From 2-02-FULL-47-50 sp964479045 (GTDB taxonomy: Bacteria; Pseudomonadota; Gammaproteobacteria; Eutrophobiales; Eutrophobiaceae), in assembly GCA_964479045.1 (NCBI GenBank), contig CAYZJI010000001.1, forward strand, positions 124,001 through 188,000: a stretch of DNA of 64,000 nt, read 5' to 3'. The number at the start of each line of letters is the position of its first letter. Within the stretch, counting starts at the first letter, position 1. Shown piece by piece: positions 1-8,997 of the stretch. Below the pieces are notes generated by a model. The model was not told the origin of the DNA. It did not search any database and saw nothing but the letters and a program-made list of their open reading frames with translations. The position numbers and the translations under genes were made by a program.

Positions 1-405
1 GTGATTGCCCATGGCATTAATGCCGACGTAATAGGATTTAGGGCCCTGCTTTTCAATCAGATCCTTGGCCATCTTGGCAATCTTTTCACTTTCATCACCG
101 ATACGCTCCAGATCAGTGATGGTTTTGATGACCGCCATTACCAGACGTAAATCGCCGGCCGCCGGTTGGCGCCGGGCCAGTATCTTGGTGCAGTCCTCGT
201 CTATCGACACTTCCAGCGCATTTACCTGGGGTTCAGTCTTGATGACATTTTGCGCGTGTTCAATCTCGGTTTCCGTCAATGCCTTCAAGGCGTTGATCAG
301 TTGCTGTTCCACCAGCCCGCCCATCGCCAAGACGCGCTCGCGGATGTTTTCCAGTTCATTGTCGAACTGCTTGGAAATATGTTGTGAACCCATGGCTACT
401 GTCAT
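1..405 (-). CDS. phoU: Phosphate signalling protein PhoU (partial, cut by window start)
   Basis: This is the first 135 codons of PhoU; the rest lies outside the window. PhoU is a cytoplasmic helical-bundle protein that connects the Pst transporter to the PhoR kinase and damps the Pho response when phosphate is plentiful. The start is the ATG at 403-405, preceded by a GGAG ribosome site six bases upstream; the protein begins MTVAMGSQHISKQFD. The visible part has the family's typical acidic helices, for example the stretch around DLRLVMAVIKTITDLERIGDE, which belongs to the metal-binding repeats. It follows pstB by 22 bases as the last visible gene of the pst operon. Identity is secure; the C-terminal half cannot be judged. 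Confidence 0.93.
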   Translation of the reverse strand, partial: MTVAMGSQHISKQFDNELENIRERVLAMGGLVEQQLINALKALTETEIEHAQNVIKTEPQVNALEVSIDEDCTKILARRQPAAGDLRLVMAVIKTITDLERIGDESEKIAKMAKDLIEKQGPKSYYVGINAMGNH

Positions 406-427
406 TTGTCACTCCGTAATTCAGTCA

Positions 428-1342
428 TTAACCGTAACGGCCGGTGATATAGTCTTCTGTCATCTTCTTCTTCGGATTGGTAAAGAGCGTATTGGTATCC
501 GAATATTCAATCAGCTCACCCATGTACATGTACGCCGTATAATCGGACACGCGTGCGGCCTGCTGCATGTTGTGAGTGACAATGACGATGGTGTACTTGG
601 ACTTCAATTCGTAAATGAGTTCCTCGATCTTCAGGGTAGAAATCGGGTCGAGAGCGGATGCCGGTTCATCCAGCAACAAGACTTCTGGCTCAATGGCAAT
701 GGCGCGGGCAATCACCAGACGTTGCTGCTGACCTCCGGACAAACCCAATGCATTGTCATGCAACCGGTCGGCCACTTCGTCCCAAAGCGCCGCACCCTTG
801 AGTGATTTCTCAACCGCCGCATCAAGAGTACGTCGGCCGTTCACACCCTGTATGCGCAGGCCGTATGCGACGTTTTCATAAATGGATTTCGGGAAAGGGT
901 TTGGTTTCTGGAACACCATGCCGACACGGCGGCGCAAGTCTGCAATGTTCACGCCCTTGGCGTTTATGTCCTGGTCCTTGAGACTGATCGTGCCATTGAT
1001 GCGCACGCTGTCGATCAGATCATTCATTCGGTTGAAGCAACGCAGGAGTGTGGACTTGCCACAACCGCTGGGACCGATGAACGCCGTCACCCGCTTTTCC
1101 GGGATGACCATATTGATGTCCTTCAGGGCCTGCTTCTCAGCGTAGTACAGGTTAAAACCGGTGACACTGATGCATTGTGTTTCCTGCGCCAGATTGACCT
1201 GATCCGCGCGTTTGGCGACCGAACTCAGATCGAATGCATGCGTGGGTGTCTGGATGTCCGTGCTGCTCATTACCTCATCTCCCGCCGTGTCCATCAGGTC
1301 TTCTTTTAGTTGTACAGCGTGTTCAGTGTTGTTCTGCTTCAC
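428..1342 (-). CDS. pstB: Phosphate ABC transporter ATP-binding protein PstB
   Basis: The 304-residue ATPase drives high-affinity phosphate import through PstC/PstA in the inner membrane. Walker A (GPSGCGKST, about residues 90-98), the Q-loop FQKPNPF near 144-150, the signature LSGGQQQR at 201-208 and Walker B LLLDEP near 222-227 are all visible. The GTG start at 1340-1342 has GGGAG seven bases upstream and overlaps the end of pstA by 20 bases, implying translational coupling. About 50 residues precede the usual PstB core, longer than the enteric protein. The first part could be skipped by an internal start, for example MSSTD near residue 25, but the ribosome site favours the upstream GTG. 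Confidence 0.96.
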   Translation of the reverse strand: MKQNNTEHAVQLKEDLMDTAGDEVMSSTDIQTPTHAFDLSSVAKRADQVNLAQETQCISVTGFNLYYAEKQALKDINMVIPEKRVTAFIGPSGCGKSTLLRCFNRMNDLIDSVRINGTISLKDQDINAKGVNIADLRRRVGMVFQKPNPFPKSIYENVAYGLRIQGVNGRRTLDAAVEKSLKGAALWDEVADRLHDNALGLSGGQQQRLVIARAIAIEPEVLLLDEPASALDPISTLKIEELIYELKSKYTIVIVTHNMQQAARVSDYTAYMYMGELIEYSDTNTLFTNPKKKMTEDYITGRYG

Positions 1343-2978
1343 GGTACTTCTCCCGTAATCTATTACGAATTCGTATCGCTGTCAGGTTCAAAATCACGAT
1401 TATGGCCACCAGCAACAGTGCCGTGGCATAGACCAGCGGCCGGGCGGCCTCGACATTGGGGCTCTGGAAGCCGACATCGTAAATATGGAAGCCGAGATGC
1501 ATGAATTTCCGGTCGAGGTGCAGGAACGGATAGTTACCGTCCAGCGGCAGGGAGGGCGCGAGTTTCACCACCCCCACCAGCATCAGCGGTGCCACCTCAC
1601 CGGCAGCACGGGCGATGGCCAGTATCAACCCGGTCATCATGGCGGATGCTGTCATGGGTAAAACAGTCCGGTACAGGGTTTCTGCCTTGGTGGCCCCCAA
1701 AGCAAGACTGCCTTCACGTATGGAGCGGGGTACGCGTGACAATCCTTCTTCTGTCGCAACGATCACAACCGGCACCGTCAACAGGGCCAGCGTCAACGAG
1801 GCCCAGATCAGTCCCGGTGTGCCGAAAGTCGGGGCCGGCAGCACTTCCGGATAAAACAACTGATCGATGCTGCCGCCCAGAAAATACACGAAAAAGCCGA
1901 GACCGAACACGCCATAGACAATCGACGGCACGCCAGCCAGATTATTGACGGCGATACGTATGGTGCGGGTGATTACACCCTGTTTGGCATATTCATGGAG
2001 ATACACAGCGGCCACCACACCGAACGGGGTAACGATGATCGCCATGATGATCACCATCAGCACGGTGCCGAAAATGGCCGGGAAAATTCCACCTTCGGTA
2101 TTGGCCTCACGCGGATCATCGGCGGCGAACTCCCAGATCTTTTCAAAATAAAATCCGATCCGGTCAAAAATATTCATATTGTTGGGCTGGTAAACCCGCA
2201 CTACTTTTGCCAGCGATACTTCCACCTGCTTGCCATTACCGATGTCGGCAACAAAGCTGTATTGATTCAGCGATTTGTAGAGTTCCGTGAGTTGTGTGGT
2301 CAGTGTGTTGTATTGTTGCTGCAGTTCGGCACGCTGCTGCGTCAGCGCCTGCATGTTTTCTGCGGTTTTTTCGTTGCGTAATTCAAGCCCGCGTTCGGCA
2401 ATACGCAACTGTTCCATGTCGTAATTGATGGCGCCGATCAGGTCCTTCTCAATGTGTTTAATATTCCTGTAGGTTTCGACATTGGCGGCGAGATGTTCTT
2501 TGAACACTTTCCAGAGATCGCTTTCAATGGCCAGTGGTGTCCCGGATTTTTTCATGCCTTTCAGGTAACCGTAGAGATTGCCCCATTCGCGGCGTTCCAC
2601 CACCATAATGTCTTCAGGCCAGGAAACCTCTCCCATGAATGGCGCCGTTACCCAGCGAAAATCAATACCGAGATAATCACGGTTACCCGTCTTGATCAGC
2701 AAGCGGTCCACATAAGGGCTGTCATGATCTTTCAAACCGGCCCGTGCAGCAGAAACGGTCTCACTGTCGCTGATTTCCCCGATGACGATCGTCTGTTCCT
2801 CGCCGGGCTCGGTGTAATGAAATTCAGCCACGGCATCCGGCCAGAAATGACCCAGACCGTTCCAGGCGATCAATCCAATCAACCCGGCCACCATGACAAT
2901 CGAAACGCTCACTGCGCCGGCATTCAGCCAGATCCAGGGATCGCCGGATTTAAACCATTCGCGTACGGTTGTCGTCAT
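1323..2978 (-). CDS. pstA: Phosphate ABC transporter permease PstA, long form
   Basis: This is one of the two membrane permeases of the Pst phosphate importer. At 551 residues it is nearly twice the length of the enteric protein. A first membrane helix (about 20-40) is followed by a roughly 250-residue non-membrane segment, probably periplasmic. That segment contains a strong coiled coil at about 185-238, rich in Q, E and L. The permease core starts near residue 300 and holds the ABC-permease coupling loop around EEGLSRVPRSIREGSLALGA. Long PstA proteins of this kind are known in pseudomonads and related groups. The ATG at 2976-2978 follows the pstC stop by two bases. The function of the extra domain is not known from sequence. 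Confidence 0.95.
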   Translation of the reverse strand: MTTTVREWFKSGDPWIWLNAGAVSVSIVMVAGLIGLIAWNGLGHFWPDAVAEFHYTEPGEEQTIVIGEISDSETVSAARAGLKDHDSPYVDRLLIKTGNRDYLGIDFRWVTAPFMGEVSWPEDIMVVERREWGNLYGYLKGMKKSGTPLAIESDLWKVFKEHLAANVETYRNIKHIEKDLIGAINYDMEQLRIAERGLELRNEKTAENMQALTQQRAELQQQYNTLTTQLTELYKSLNQYSFVADIGNGKQVEVSLAKVVRVYQPNNMNIFDRIGFYFEKIWEFAADDPREANTEGGIFPAIFGTVLMVIIMAIIVTPFGVVAAVYLHEYAKQGVITRTIRIAVNNLAGVPSIVYGVFGLGFFVYFLGGSIDQLFYPEVLPAPTFGTPGLIWASLTLALLTVPVVIVATEEGLSRVPRSIREGSLALGATKAETLYRTVLPMTASAMMTGLILAIARAAGEVAPLMLVGVVKLAPSLPLDGNYPFLHLDRKFMHLGFHIYDVGFQSPNVEAARPLVYATALLLVAIIVILNLTAIRIRNRLREKYREAEQH

Positions 2979-2980
2979 AA

Positions 2981-5257
2981 TCAGATCGTGCTGTATTTCA
3001 CGCGCAGGCGTTGCCGCACCACTTCAGCCAGCGTGTTGAAGATAAAGGTGGCAAAGAACAGCACCAGTGCCGCAAGGAACAGGATGCGGTAATGGGAACT
3101 GCCGACCTCCGATTCCGGCATTTCCACTGCAATGTTTGCGGACAAGGCGCGGAAACCCTGAAAAATGCTCATGTCGATTACAGCAGTGTTGCCGGTTGCC
3201 ATGACCACAATCATGGTTTCGCCTACGGCGCGCCCAAGTCCGATCATGATGGCCGAAAAAATGCCGGGGCTGGCCGTGAGCAATACCACTCGCATCATGG
3301 TCTGCCAGTAGGTGGCGCCCAGCGCCAATGAACCGGTTGTCAAATGTTTAGGCACGCCATAAATAGCATCTTCGCTGATCGAGAATATGGTGGGAATCAC
3401 GGCAAATCCCATCGCCACGCCTACGACCAGTGAATTGCGCTGATCAAAGGTAATGCCCATCTCATTACGCAGCCAGAGCGGCATGTTGCCGCCAAAAAAC
3501 AGATCTTCCATGGGCTGGCTGAGTGTCAGGGCCAGCACACCGGTCAGCAGGATCACGGGAACCAGTAATGCAGCTTCCCAACCCTCCGGCACACGCAGAC
3601 GCACGCTCGCCGGCAACCGATGCCAGCCGTAGGCCGCGAAAATTATCGTTACCGGCAACAGCAAGAGCAGGGCAAATATGCCGGGCAGGTTTTTTTCCAT
3701 GTAGGGCGCAAGCCACAAGCCGGCCAGGAACCCCAGAATCACGGTGGGGAATGCGCCCATCATTTCAATGGAGGGTTTCACATAGGCGCGCATGCGCGGG
3801 TTCATAAAATACGCCGTATAAATCGCACCCAAAATGGACAGCGGAATAGCGAATAACAGGGCGTATAAAGCTGCCTTCAACGTGCCAAAGGCCAGAGGTG
3901 TGAGACTGAACTTGGGCTCGAAATCACTCGCTGCCGATGATGATTGCCAGATATATTCCGGTTGCTGTCGGCTTTCGTACCATACCTTGCCCCAGAGTGA
4001 CCGCCAGGAAATTTCCGGATGTTCATTTTCGACATTCCAGTATTGCAATTGGCCTGCAGCAGTTTCAACCAACATGGCGTTCGCGCGTGGAGCAATCGCT
4101 ACATGCTTGAGTGCGGCCGTTTCTATCTGCTCGAGCTTAACGGTGCGATGCGCGGTAGTGTGATAAAGACCCACATGACCTTGCTCATCTATCACAATAA
4201 AACCCTTGCGTGAATATTCGGGTGCTATTCCGGTCACAGGGGCAGACTGACTCTGGAAATCGCGCACATGCTCCAGTGTGTAGTTATTGTCCTGGTCGCG
4301 CACCGGGAACCATTGAGTAATCTGGCCCCGTGAATCACCTACGAGTATGGAAATGCCACCACTCAGAAACTGCAGGCTGGTGATACTCACCCCATCGGGG
4401 ACGGCAAGCACGCGCTGTATCAACCGTGGTGCTGATTTATTGCTGATATCGTAATAGTGAATGTAACCGCCGGTATCTGCCAGATACAGCTCGCGCTGCT
4501 CCACATCGACGATCATGTGGGTAGCTGTGCCATCTGTATCAAATGCACCGTCTACTCTCTTGAATTTGACCTCATCACTCAACAAAGATGATTCACGCGT
4601 GATACCGGTAATAATGATACGCCCGTCATCCAGCAATGTTGCCAGCGTCGTCTGATCATCGTCCGACTGGGCAGCAAGTAATTTAATGCCATGGTCAATA
4701 TCACCAATCTGCAGCGGCGTCTCGCCCACCGGGAAACTGATTCCCGGCGTAATCATACGCACATCATCCGGGTAGGTGGTGGTGTAATTGTGCTTGATCA
4801 GCAGAGCCTGGCCATCCACCGTGCCCAGTGCCAGCAAACGCTGTGCCGGATCGCCCGCGCCAAAAGCTGTAATCCTCCTGCCAGATTCAGGAAACACCTG
4901 TTTCTGCAGTATCGGAGTGCCATCTGCTGTTTTGAAAAACACGAGTTCCCCGGTTTCAGTCAAACGCAGGCCGATTTCGTGTTGCTCCTCCAACGCATAA
5001 TACAGCGAAGAGGTAACACCCCCGGGCAACGGATATCCGGTGATTTTTTCGATATGTGCCGGACGAAACATTGGCAGCACCACATACAGCAGGTAAAACG
5101 CAATCAACACAATCGCGATAATCACAAAGGTGCCGCCGAGCGCCATGACATAACGGGTGACAACATCCACCAGATGCCGCCAGTTACGGTGCCGACGGGC
5201 TGTCACGGAGTTGAAGTCAGGCAAAAGAGTGGCGCTGTTGGCGGTATTCTCAGACAT
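2981..5257 (-). CDS. pstC: Phosphate ABC transporter permease PstC, long form
   Basis: Partner permease of PstA, 758 residues from the ATG at 5255-5257. A TTG seven codons upstream (5278) is possible, but neither start has a clear ribosome site. A single membrane helix at about 38-63 is followed by about 385 residues outside the membrane. This segment is rich in short beta-type repeats (for example DDGRIIITG, GDSRGQITQWF, EQGHVGLYHTT) and looks like a beta-propeller. The permease core begins near 449, with a coupling loop around VPKHLTTGSLALGATYWQTMMR. The length fits the long PstC class seen in pseudomonads. The propeller-like reading is inference. It lies downstream of pstS, separated by a terminator and a repeat. 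Confidence 0.94.
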   Translation of the reverse strand: MSENTANSATLLPDFNSVTARRHRNWRHLVDVVTRYVMALGGTFVIIAIVLIAFYLLYVVLPMFRPAHIEKITGYPLPGGVTSSLYYALEEQHEIGLRLTETGELVFFKTADGTPILQKQVFPESGRRITAFGAGDPAQRLLALGTVDGQALLIKHNYTTTYPDDVRMITPGISFPVGETPLQIGDIDHGIKLLAAQSDDDQTTLATLLDDGRIIITGITRESSLLSDEVKFKRVDGAFDTDGTATHMIVDVEQRELYLADTGGYIHYYDISNKSAPRLIQRVLAVPDGVSITSLQFLSGGISILVGDSRGQITQWFPVRDQDNNYTLEHVRDFQSQSAPVTGIAPEYSRKGFIVIDEQGHVGLYHTTAHRTVKLEQIETAALKHVAIAPRANAMLVETAAGQLQYWNVENEHPEISWRSLWGKVWYESRQQPEYIWQSSSAASDFEPKFSLTPLAFGTLKAALYALLFAIPLSILGAIYTAYFMNPRMRAYVKPSIEMMGAFPTVILGFLAGLWLAPYMEKNLPGIFALLLLLPVTIIFAAYGWHRLPASVRLRVPEGWEAALLVPVILLTGVLALTLSQPMEDLFFGGNMPLWLRNEMGITFDQRNSLVVGVAMGFAVIPTIFSISEDAIYGVPKHLTTGSLALGATYWQTMMRVVLLTASPGIFSAIMIGLGRAVGETMIVVMATGNTAVIDMSIFQGFRALSANIAVEMPESEVGSSHYRILFLAALVLFFATFIFNTLAEVVRQRLRVKYSTI

Positions 5258-5397
5258 GGCGGCTAGTCTAGGTGGCAATTATGACAATTCTGTTAAAACC
5301 CGCCTGCGGCTATATTAAATATTGTATTAAACAATGCCCACCAAGCGATGAGACACTTTATATTTAAGAAAAACGTTAAATGCCCGGAGGGCATATA

Positions 5398-5566
5398 AGT
5401 GCAGGCCAGACGAGGCGATAACCGGTGATAAAGCGGACGCCTGCATCCATGCAGGCGGTAGAGCAAAGCGGGTGGCCAGCGCCGAGCATATACGTAGTCT
5501 GCCGCTACGCGTCCCCGCATATTCGAGCCGGTTTTTAACGACGCATGGCCAAGCGCAGTGGTTTTT
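5398..5566 (-). repeat. Diverged copy of the inverted-repeat element also found upstream of hppA
   Basis: Read on the minus strand, the two ends of this stretch match the two halves of the element at 21681-21823. The left part shares GTTAAAAACCG and ACTGCGCT; the right part shares TCCGCTTT and CGCCTCGTCTG. The middle differs and carries a separate perfect hairpin at 5439-5456 (8-bp arms, two-base loop). It occupies most of the 389-base gap between pstS and pstC. No convincing gene lies here; the two open frames in it have no family features or ribosome site. Confidence 0.65.
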
Positions 5567-5594
5567 CAAAAAAAAGCCCCGCCGAAGCAGGGCT
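5567..5594 (-). terminator. Intrinsic terminator after pstS
   Basis: On the minus strand AGCCCTGC-TTCG-GCGGGGCT forms an 8-bp stem (one G-T pair) with a TTCG tetraloop, followed at once by eight T residues. It lies 52 bases after the pstS stop and before pstC. It should therefore make pstS the most abundant product of the operon, with some read-through into pstCAB-phoU. Confidence 0.9.
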
Positions 5595-5646
5595 CAAGGT
5601 TGCAGAAGGGATATTAAAGTGAAGCTTTAAACGGGAGGAGTAATTA

Positions 5647-6639
5647 TTATTTGGCTGCTGCAACATCCACTGTGCCCAGCTTGGCCAGTTCCTTGGAGGC
5701 GACGCTGGCTGGCATCGGAATGTAACCATCCTTCACAACCACTTCCTGTCCGATTTTGGAGAGCACCATCTTCATGAATTCGGCAACGACCGGATCTGGG
5801 GCCTTGTTTGGAGCCTTGTTGATGTAGACATACAGGAAACGGCCCAGCGGGTAAGTGCCGGCAACTGCATTGTCGCCTGTGGCTTCAACGTAGTCGGTAC
5901 CTTCTTTTGATATGGCCACAGCTTTTACGCCGGACGTTTTATAGCCGATACCTGAGTAGCCAATGCCATTAATGGATTTGGTCACGCTCTGTACCACGGA
6001 AGCGGAGCCCGGTTGTTCATTCACATTGTTTTTGAAATCACCTTTGCACAATGCGGTTTCCTTGAAGAATCCATAAGTACCGGATACTGAATTGCGCCCA
6101 AAAAGCTGGATCGGGCTGCTGGCCAGTTCACCGGTCAGACCCAGCTGGCCCCAGCTGTTAAGATCTTCCGAGTAACCGCATTTACGGGTGGCAGAAAAGA
6201 TGGCATCCACCTGGGCCATCGACAGGCCTTTGATCGGATTGTCCTTGTGCACATAAACCGCCAGGGCATCGATCGCGACAGCAATTTCCGTCGGTTTATA
6301 ACCATACTTGGATTCAAAGGCTGCGATTTCCTCAGCTTTCATGGCGCGGCTCATGGGACCAAGATTTGCCGTGCCTTCTGTCAGCGCCGGGGGGGCCGTT
6401 GAAGAACCGGCGGCCTGAATCTGGATATTGACGTTCGGGTAGAATTTCTTGAATTCTTCCGCCCAGAGCGTCATCAGGTTGGCCAGCGTATCGGAGCCCA
6501 CGCTGATGACATTGCCGGACACACCACTCGCGGTTGCATAGTCCGTCAGTGCCGGGTCCACCTTGTCTTCAGCGGCGACAGGGCCTGCAAACAGCGCTGT
6601 CAGCAGCACGCATGAGCCCAAAAATTTACGTTTCATCAT
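5647..6639 (-). CDS. pstS: Periplasmic phosphate-binding protein PstS
   Basis: The 330-residue protein captures phosphate in the periplasm and delivers it to PstC/PstA. It opens with a standard signal peptide (KRKFLGSCVLLTALFAGPVAA, cut near residue 23). The PstS-type ligand loop GSDTLANLMTLWAEEF is near 47-62, AAGSSTAPPAL lies about 76-86, and NSVSGTYGFF is near 185. The ATG at 6637-6639 has the ribosome site GGAG upstream. A Pho box lies about 95 bases before the start and a strong terminator follows. It is the first gene of the pst operon on this strand. Confidence 0.96.
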   Translation of the reverse strand: MMKRKFLGSCVLLTALFAGPVAAEDKVDPALTDYATASGVSGNVISVGSDTLANLMTLWAEEFKKFYPNVNIQIQAAGSSTAPPALTEGTANLGPMSRAMKAEEIAAFESKYGYKPTEIAVAIDALAVYVHKDNPIKGLSMAQVDAIFSATRKCGYSEDLNSWGQLGLTGELASSPIQLFGRNSVSGTYGFFKETALCKGDFKNNVNEQPGSASVVQSVTKSINGIGYSGIGYKTSGVKAVAISKEGTDYVEATGDNAVAGTYPLGRFLYVYINKAPNKAPDPVVAEFMKMVLSKIGQEVVVKDGYIPMPASVASKELAKLGTVDVAAAK

Positions 6640-6733
6640 TTTTAAATCTCCAGAAATTTAAGTTGCCAAAACTGTTCAAGTCGTTGGTGGGCATAAGTCT
6701 GGTAAGTCAACATGACAGGTGAATGAATTGATT

Positions 6734-6751
6734 ATGACAATTTCGTGACAA
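6734..6751 (-). promoter_or_regulatory. Pho box upstream of pstS
   Basis: Minus strand reads TTGTCAC-GAAA-TTGTCAT. These are two 7-base direct repeats 11 bases apart, the classic PhoB-binding layout. It sits about 95 bases before the pstS start, and PhoB itself is encoded next door. The match is seen directly; binding is inferred. Confidence 0.85.
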
Positions 6752-6812
6752 TGCCTGATCTTTTTCTGAAGAATCAGTCCTTAAGGTGCTGATGAAGAAT
6801 ACAACCGGCCGT

Positions 6813-8132
6813 TCAGGCACTGAGGCTGGAATTTTTCCCGCTTTCCTTGTACACCACAACACGTGAAGGAAAATCACAACGGAATGTACTGCCTTTGCCT
6901 ATCTGGCTTTCAATCACCAGCTGGGCACCATGGCGCGCCAGTACATGCTTGACAATGGCAAGGCCGAGACCCGTACCGCCCTTGTCACGTGAACGGCCCT
7001 TGTCTATACGATAAAACCGCTCGGTAATGCGTGGAATATGTTCGGGCGCTATGCCTTCCCCGTTATCTATCACAGAAAAATGGGCGCCGTCCTTGTCCGC
7101 GTACCAGCGCAGTCTTATCACGCCATGTGCCGGCGTGTGCTGTACTGCGTTGAATACCAGGTTGGAAAAAGCACTGTAGATTTCCCGTTGATTGCCACGC
7201 AACCACAGTTTCGAATCGGTCTCCACGTAGAACAAATGTTCCATGATCCCGCTCAGTGTCTGTGCTTCCTGATAGATCGTTGTTAACAAGTCAGGAACCA
7301 TGACCAGTTCGCCATCAGCATGTTCAGTATTGGTCTCCAGCACCGAGAGGGTCAGGAGATCTTCAATCAGGCGTTGCATGCGCTCTGTCTGCTTGCGCAT
7401 CTGACGTACCTGCGACTGGATGACTTCCGGAAAGTGCCGGGCATCATCATCAAAACCTTCCAGATAACCGGATATGACGGTGAGCGGCGTGCGTAATTCA
7501 TGTGAGGCATTGGCAATGAAATCCTTGCGCATCTGGTGGATGCGCTGGATGTTGGTCACATCGCGGGCCATCAGTAGTTTCTGTGCTTCACCATAAGGAG
7601 CAATCCGGAATTCAAGCACTTGTACAGGATTTAACGGTGAATTGATCTGCAGGCTTTTGTCAGATGCCGTATTGTTTTTACCGAGAAAGGCCACCAGTTG
7701 CGGATGACGGATCAGATTGGCGATACGCTGTCCTCCGTCCTGCGGCCAGCGTATGCCCAGATATTCAAGTGCTTTTTCATTGGCCCATTCAATGATTCCG
7801 TATTGACCAAGGATGATCACCGCGTCTGGCAATGCGGATGTGGCATCCTGGAAACGGCGTAGAAACCCTGCCAACTTGTCCTTACGGCTTTTGTGGCGTT
7901 CGCGCAGAAAATCAATTTCACGGCAGATTTCATCAATGATGCCGGGCAATTCCGGTGGATTGCTGCCGGACCGTCTTTGCAACCAGTAATGCAGCTGTTT
8001 CAGGATGCGGTAATGCCAGATAAGATACAGGAACACCCCGGAAAAAAGACAGACCGCGACATGCCCCGATACCAGTCCCACCAGCAGGCTGAATATGAGT
8101 ATGCCTGTAAAACGCCAGATGTCCTCTCGCAT
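6813..8132 (-). CDS. phoR: Phosphate regulon sensor kinase PhoR
   Basis: Inner-membrane histidine kinase, 439 residues, that phosphorylates PhoB when phosphate is scarce. Two N-terminal membrane helices (about 8-45) precede a PAS domain at roughly 97-195. The HisKA domain has its phospho-acceptor His211 in NASHELRTPL. The HATPase domain has the N box around 324-332 (NLVFNAVQH), G1 DNGEGI and G2 GGTGLGLAIV near 385-394. Length and domain order match PhoR closely. It lies 18 bases downstream of phoB, so the pair is almost certainly one transcript. Confidence 0.95.
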   Translation of the reverse strand: MREDIWRFTGILIFSLLVGLVSGHVAVCLFSGVFLYLIWHYRILKQLHYWLQRRSGSNPPELPGIIDEICREIDFLRERHKSRKDKLAGFLRRFQDATSALPDAVIILGQYGIIEWANEKALEYLGIRWPQDGGQRIANLIRHPQLVAFLGKNNTASDKSLQINSPLNPVQVLEFRIAPYGEAQKLLMARDVTNIQRIHQMRKDFIANASHELRTPLTVISGYLEGFDDDARHFPEVIQSQVRQMRKQTERMQRLIEDLLTLSVLETNTEHADGELVMVPDLLTTIYQEAQTLSGIMEHLFYVETDSKLWLRGNQREIYSAFSNLVFNAVQHTPAHGVIRLRWYADKDGAHFSVIDNGEGIAPEHIPRITERFYRIDKGRSRDKGGTGLGLAIVKHVLARHGAQLVIESQIGKGSTFRCDFPSRVVVYKESGKNSSLSA

Positions 8133-8150
8133 ATCCCTGAAGTCTAGTCC

Positions 8151-8870
8151 CTAACGTGTGGAAAAACGATACCCCACACTGCGTACGGTCTGGATAAATT
8201 TGTCGAAACCGAACGGCTCCAGCGTTTTGCGCAACCGGCGTATATGCACATCTACAGTACGCTCCTCGACATAAACATTCTGTCCCCAGACATGATCCAG
8301 CAGCTGTGCCCGGCTATAGACACGTTCAGGATGGGTGATAAAGAAATGCAGCAATTTGAATTCGGTCGGGCTGATCTCGATGATCTGATCGTTCGCAGAG
8401 ACACGATAAGTATCAGGATCCAGCACCAGCCCGCCTATTTCAATAATGCCCTGCTGATCTGCCGTGGCATAACGGCGCAATACCGCGCGTAATCTGGCCA
8501 GCAATTCGCGGGTGGAAAACGGCTTGGTGACATAATCATCCACGCCGGTATCGAGGCCGCGCACCTTGTCAGCTTCTTCGCCACGCGCGGTGAGCATGAT
8601 GATTGGAATGTTCTGGGTTTCAGATTCGCTGCGCAGGCGGCGCGCGTAATCAATGCCGCTGACGCCCGGCAACATCCAGTCGAGCAGGATCAAATCTGGA
8701 CGGTCCTGCTCAATCAGACGACGCGCCTCGTCTGTGTCCGCCGCTTCTTCACAGGCATAACCCTCTTTCATCAGCGTATAACCCAGCATTTCACGGATGG
8801 CAGATTCGTCTTCCACGATGAGAATCTTGCCTTTCATATCAGGAATATTTGGTTCCAGCATGGCGCGCAT
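8151..8870 (-). CDS. phoB: Phosphate regulon response regulator PhoB
   Basis: OmpR-class transcription factor that binds Pho boxes. The receiver domain has the phospho-acceptor Asp64 in LILLDWMLPG and the switch Lys in DDYVTKPF. The C-terminal winged helix has the typical ending VDVHIRRLRKTLEP...VRSVGYRFS. The annotated start gives 239 residues. An internal ATG at residue 12 (MKGKILIVEDE) would give 228, closer to the usual 229, and no ribosome site separates the choices. It is divergent from the porin gene, and the Pho-box-like repeats in the shared gap may also control it. Confidence 0.96.
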   Translation of the reverse strand: MRAMLEPNIPDMKGKILIVEDESAIREMLGYTLMKEGYACEEAADTDEARRLIEQDRPDLILLDWMLPGVSGIDYARRLRSESETQNIPIIMLTARGEEADKVRGLDTGVDDYVTKPFSTRELLARLRAVLRRYATADQQGIIEIGGLVLDPDTYRVSANDQIIEISPTEFKLLHFFITHPERVYSRAQLLDHVWGQNVYVEERTVDVHIRRLRKTLEPFGFDKFIQTVRSVGYRFSTR

Positions 8871-8964
8871 TTAAACGCATGCGTATTACAACTTTATTAC
8901 ATGAATATCCGGTCTGAATCATGTTCATCAGCTAGTCGCATTACTTAAAGCAGATTATGTCATT

Positions 8965-8982
8965 TTGTCACGGAATGATCAT
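8965..8982 (+). promoter_or_regulatory. Pho-box-like site 1 in the phoB/porin gap
   Basis: Reads TTGTCAC-GGAA-TGATCAT. The first half-site is perfect and the second has one mismatch; repeat spacing is 11 bases. It lies exactly 33 bases (three helical turns) before the second site. The rest of the 264-base gap between phoB and the porin holds no gene. Confidence 0.6.
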
Positions 8983-8997
8983 TTTTGCTTAACGCTT

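Noticed and set aside
65..805. Plus-strand open frame of 246 codons over phoU/pstB
   Set aside because: It overlaps two clear minus-strand genes; the sequence has no protein-like pattern and is a shadow.
5293..5569. Two minus-strand open frames between pstS and pstC
   Set aside because: They lie in a dispersed repeat copy and have no ribosome site or conserved features.
8957..8971. A further Pho half-site pair (TGTCATTTTGTCAC)
   Set aside because: The two TGTCA elements are eight bases apart instead of eleven; counted only as part of the 8965-8982 site.
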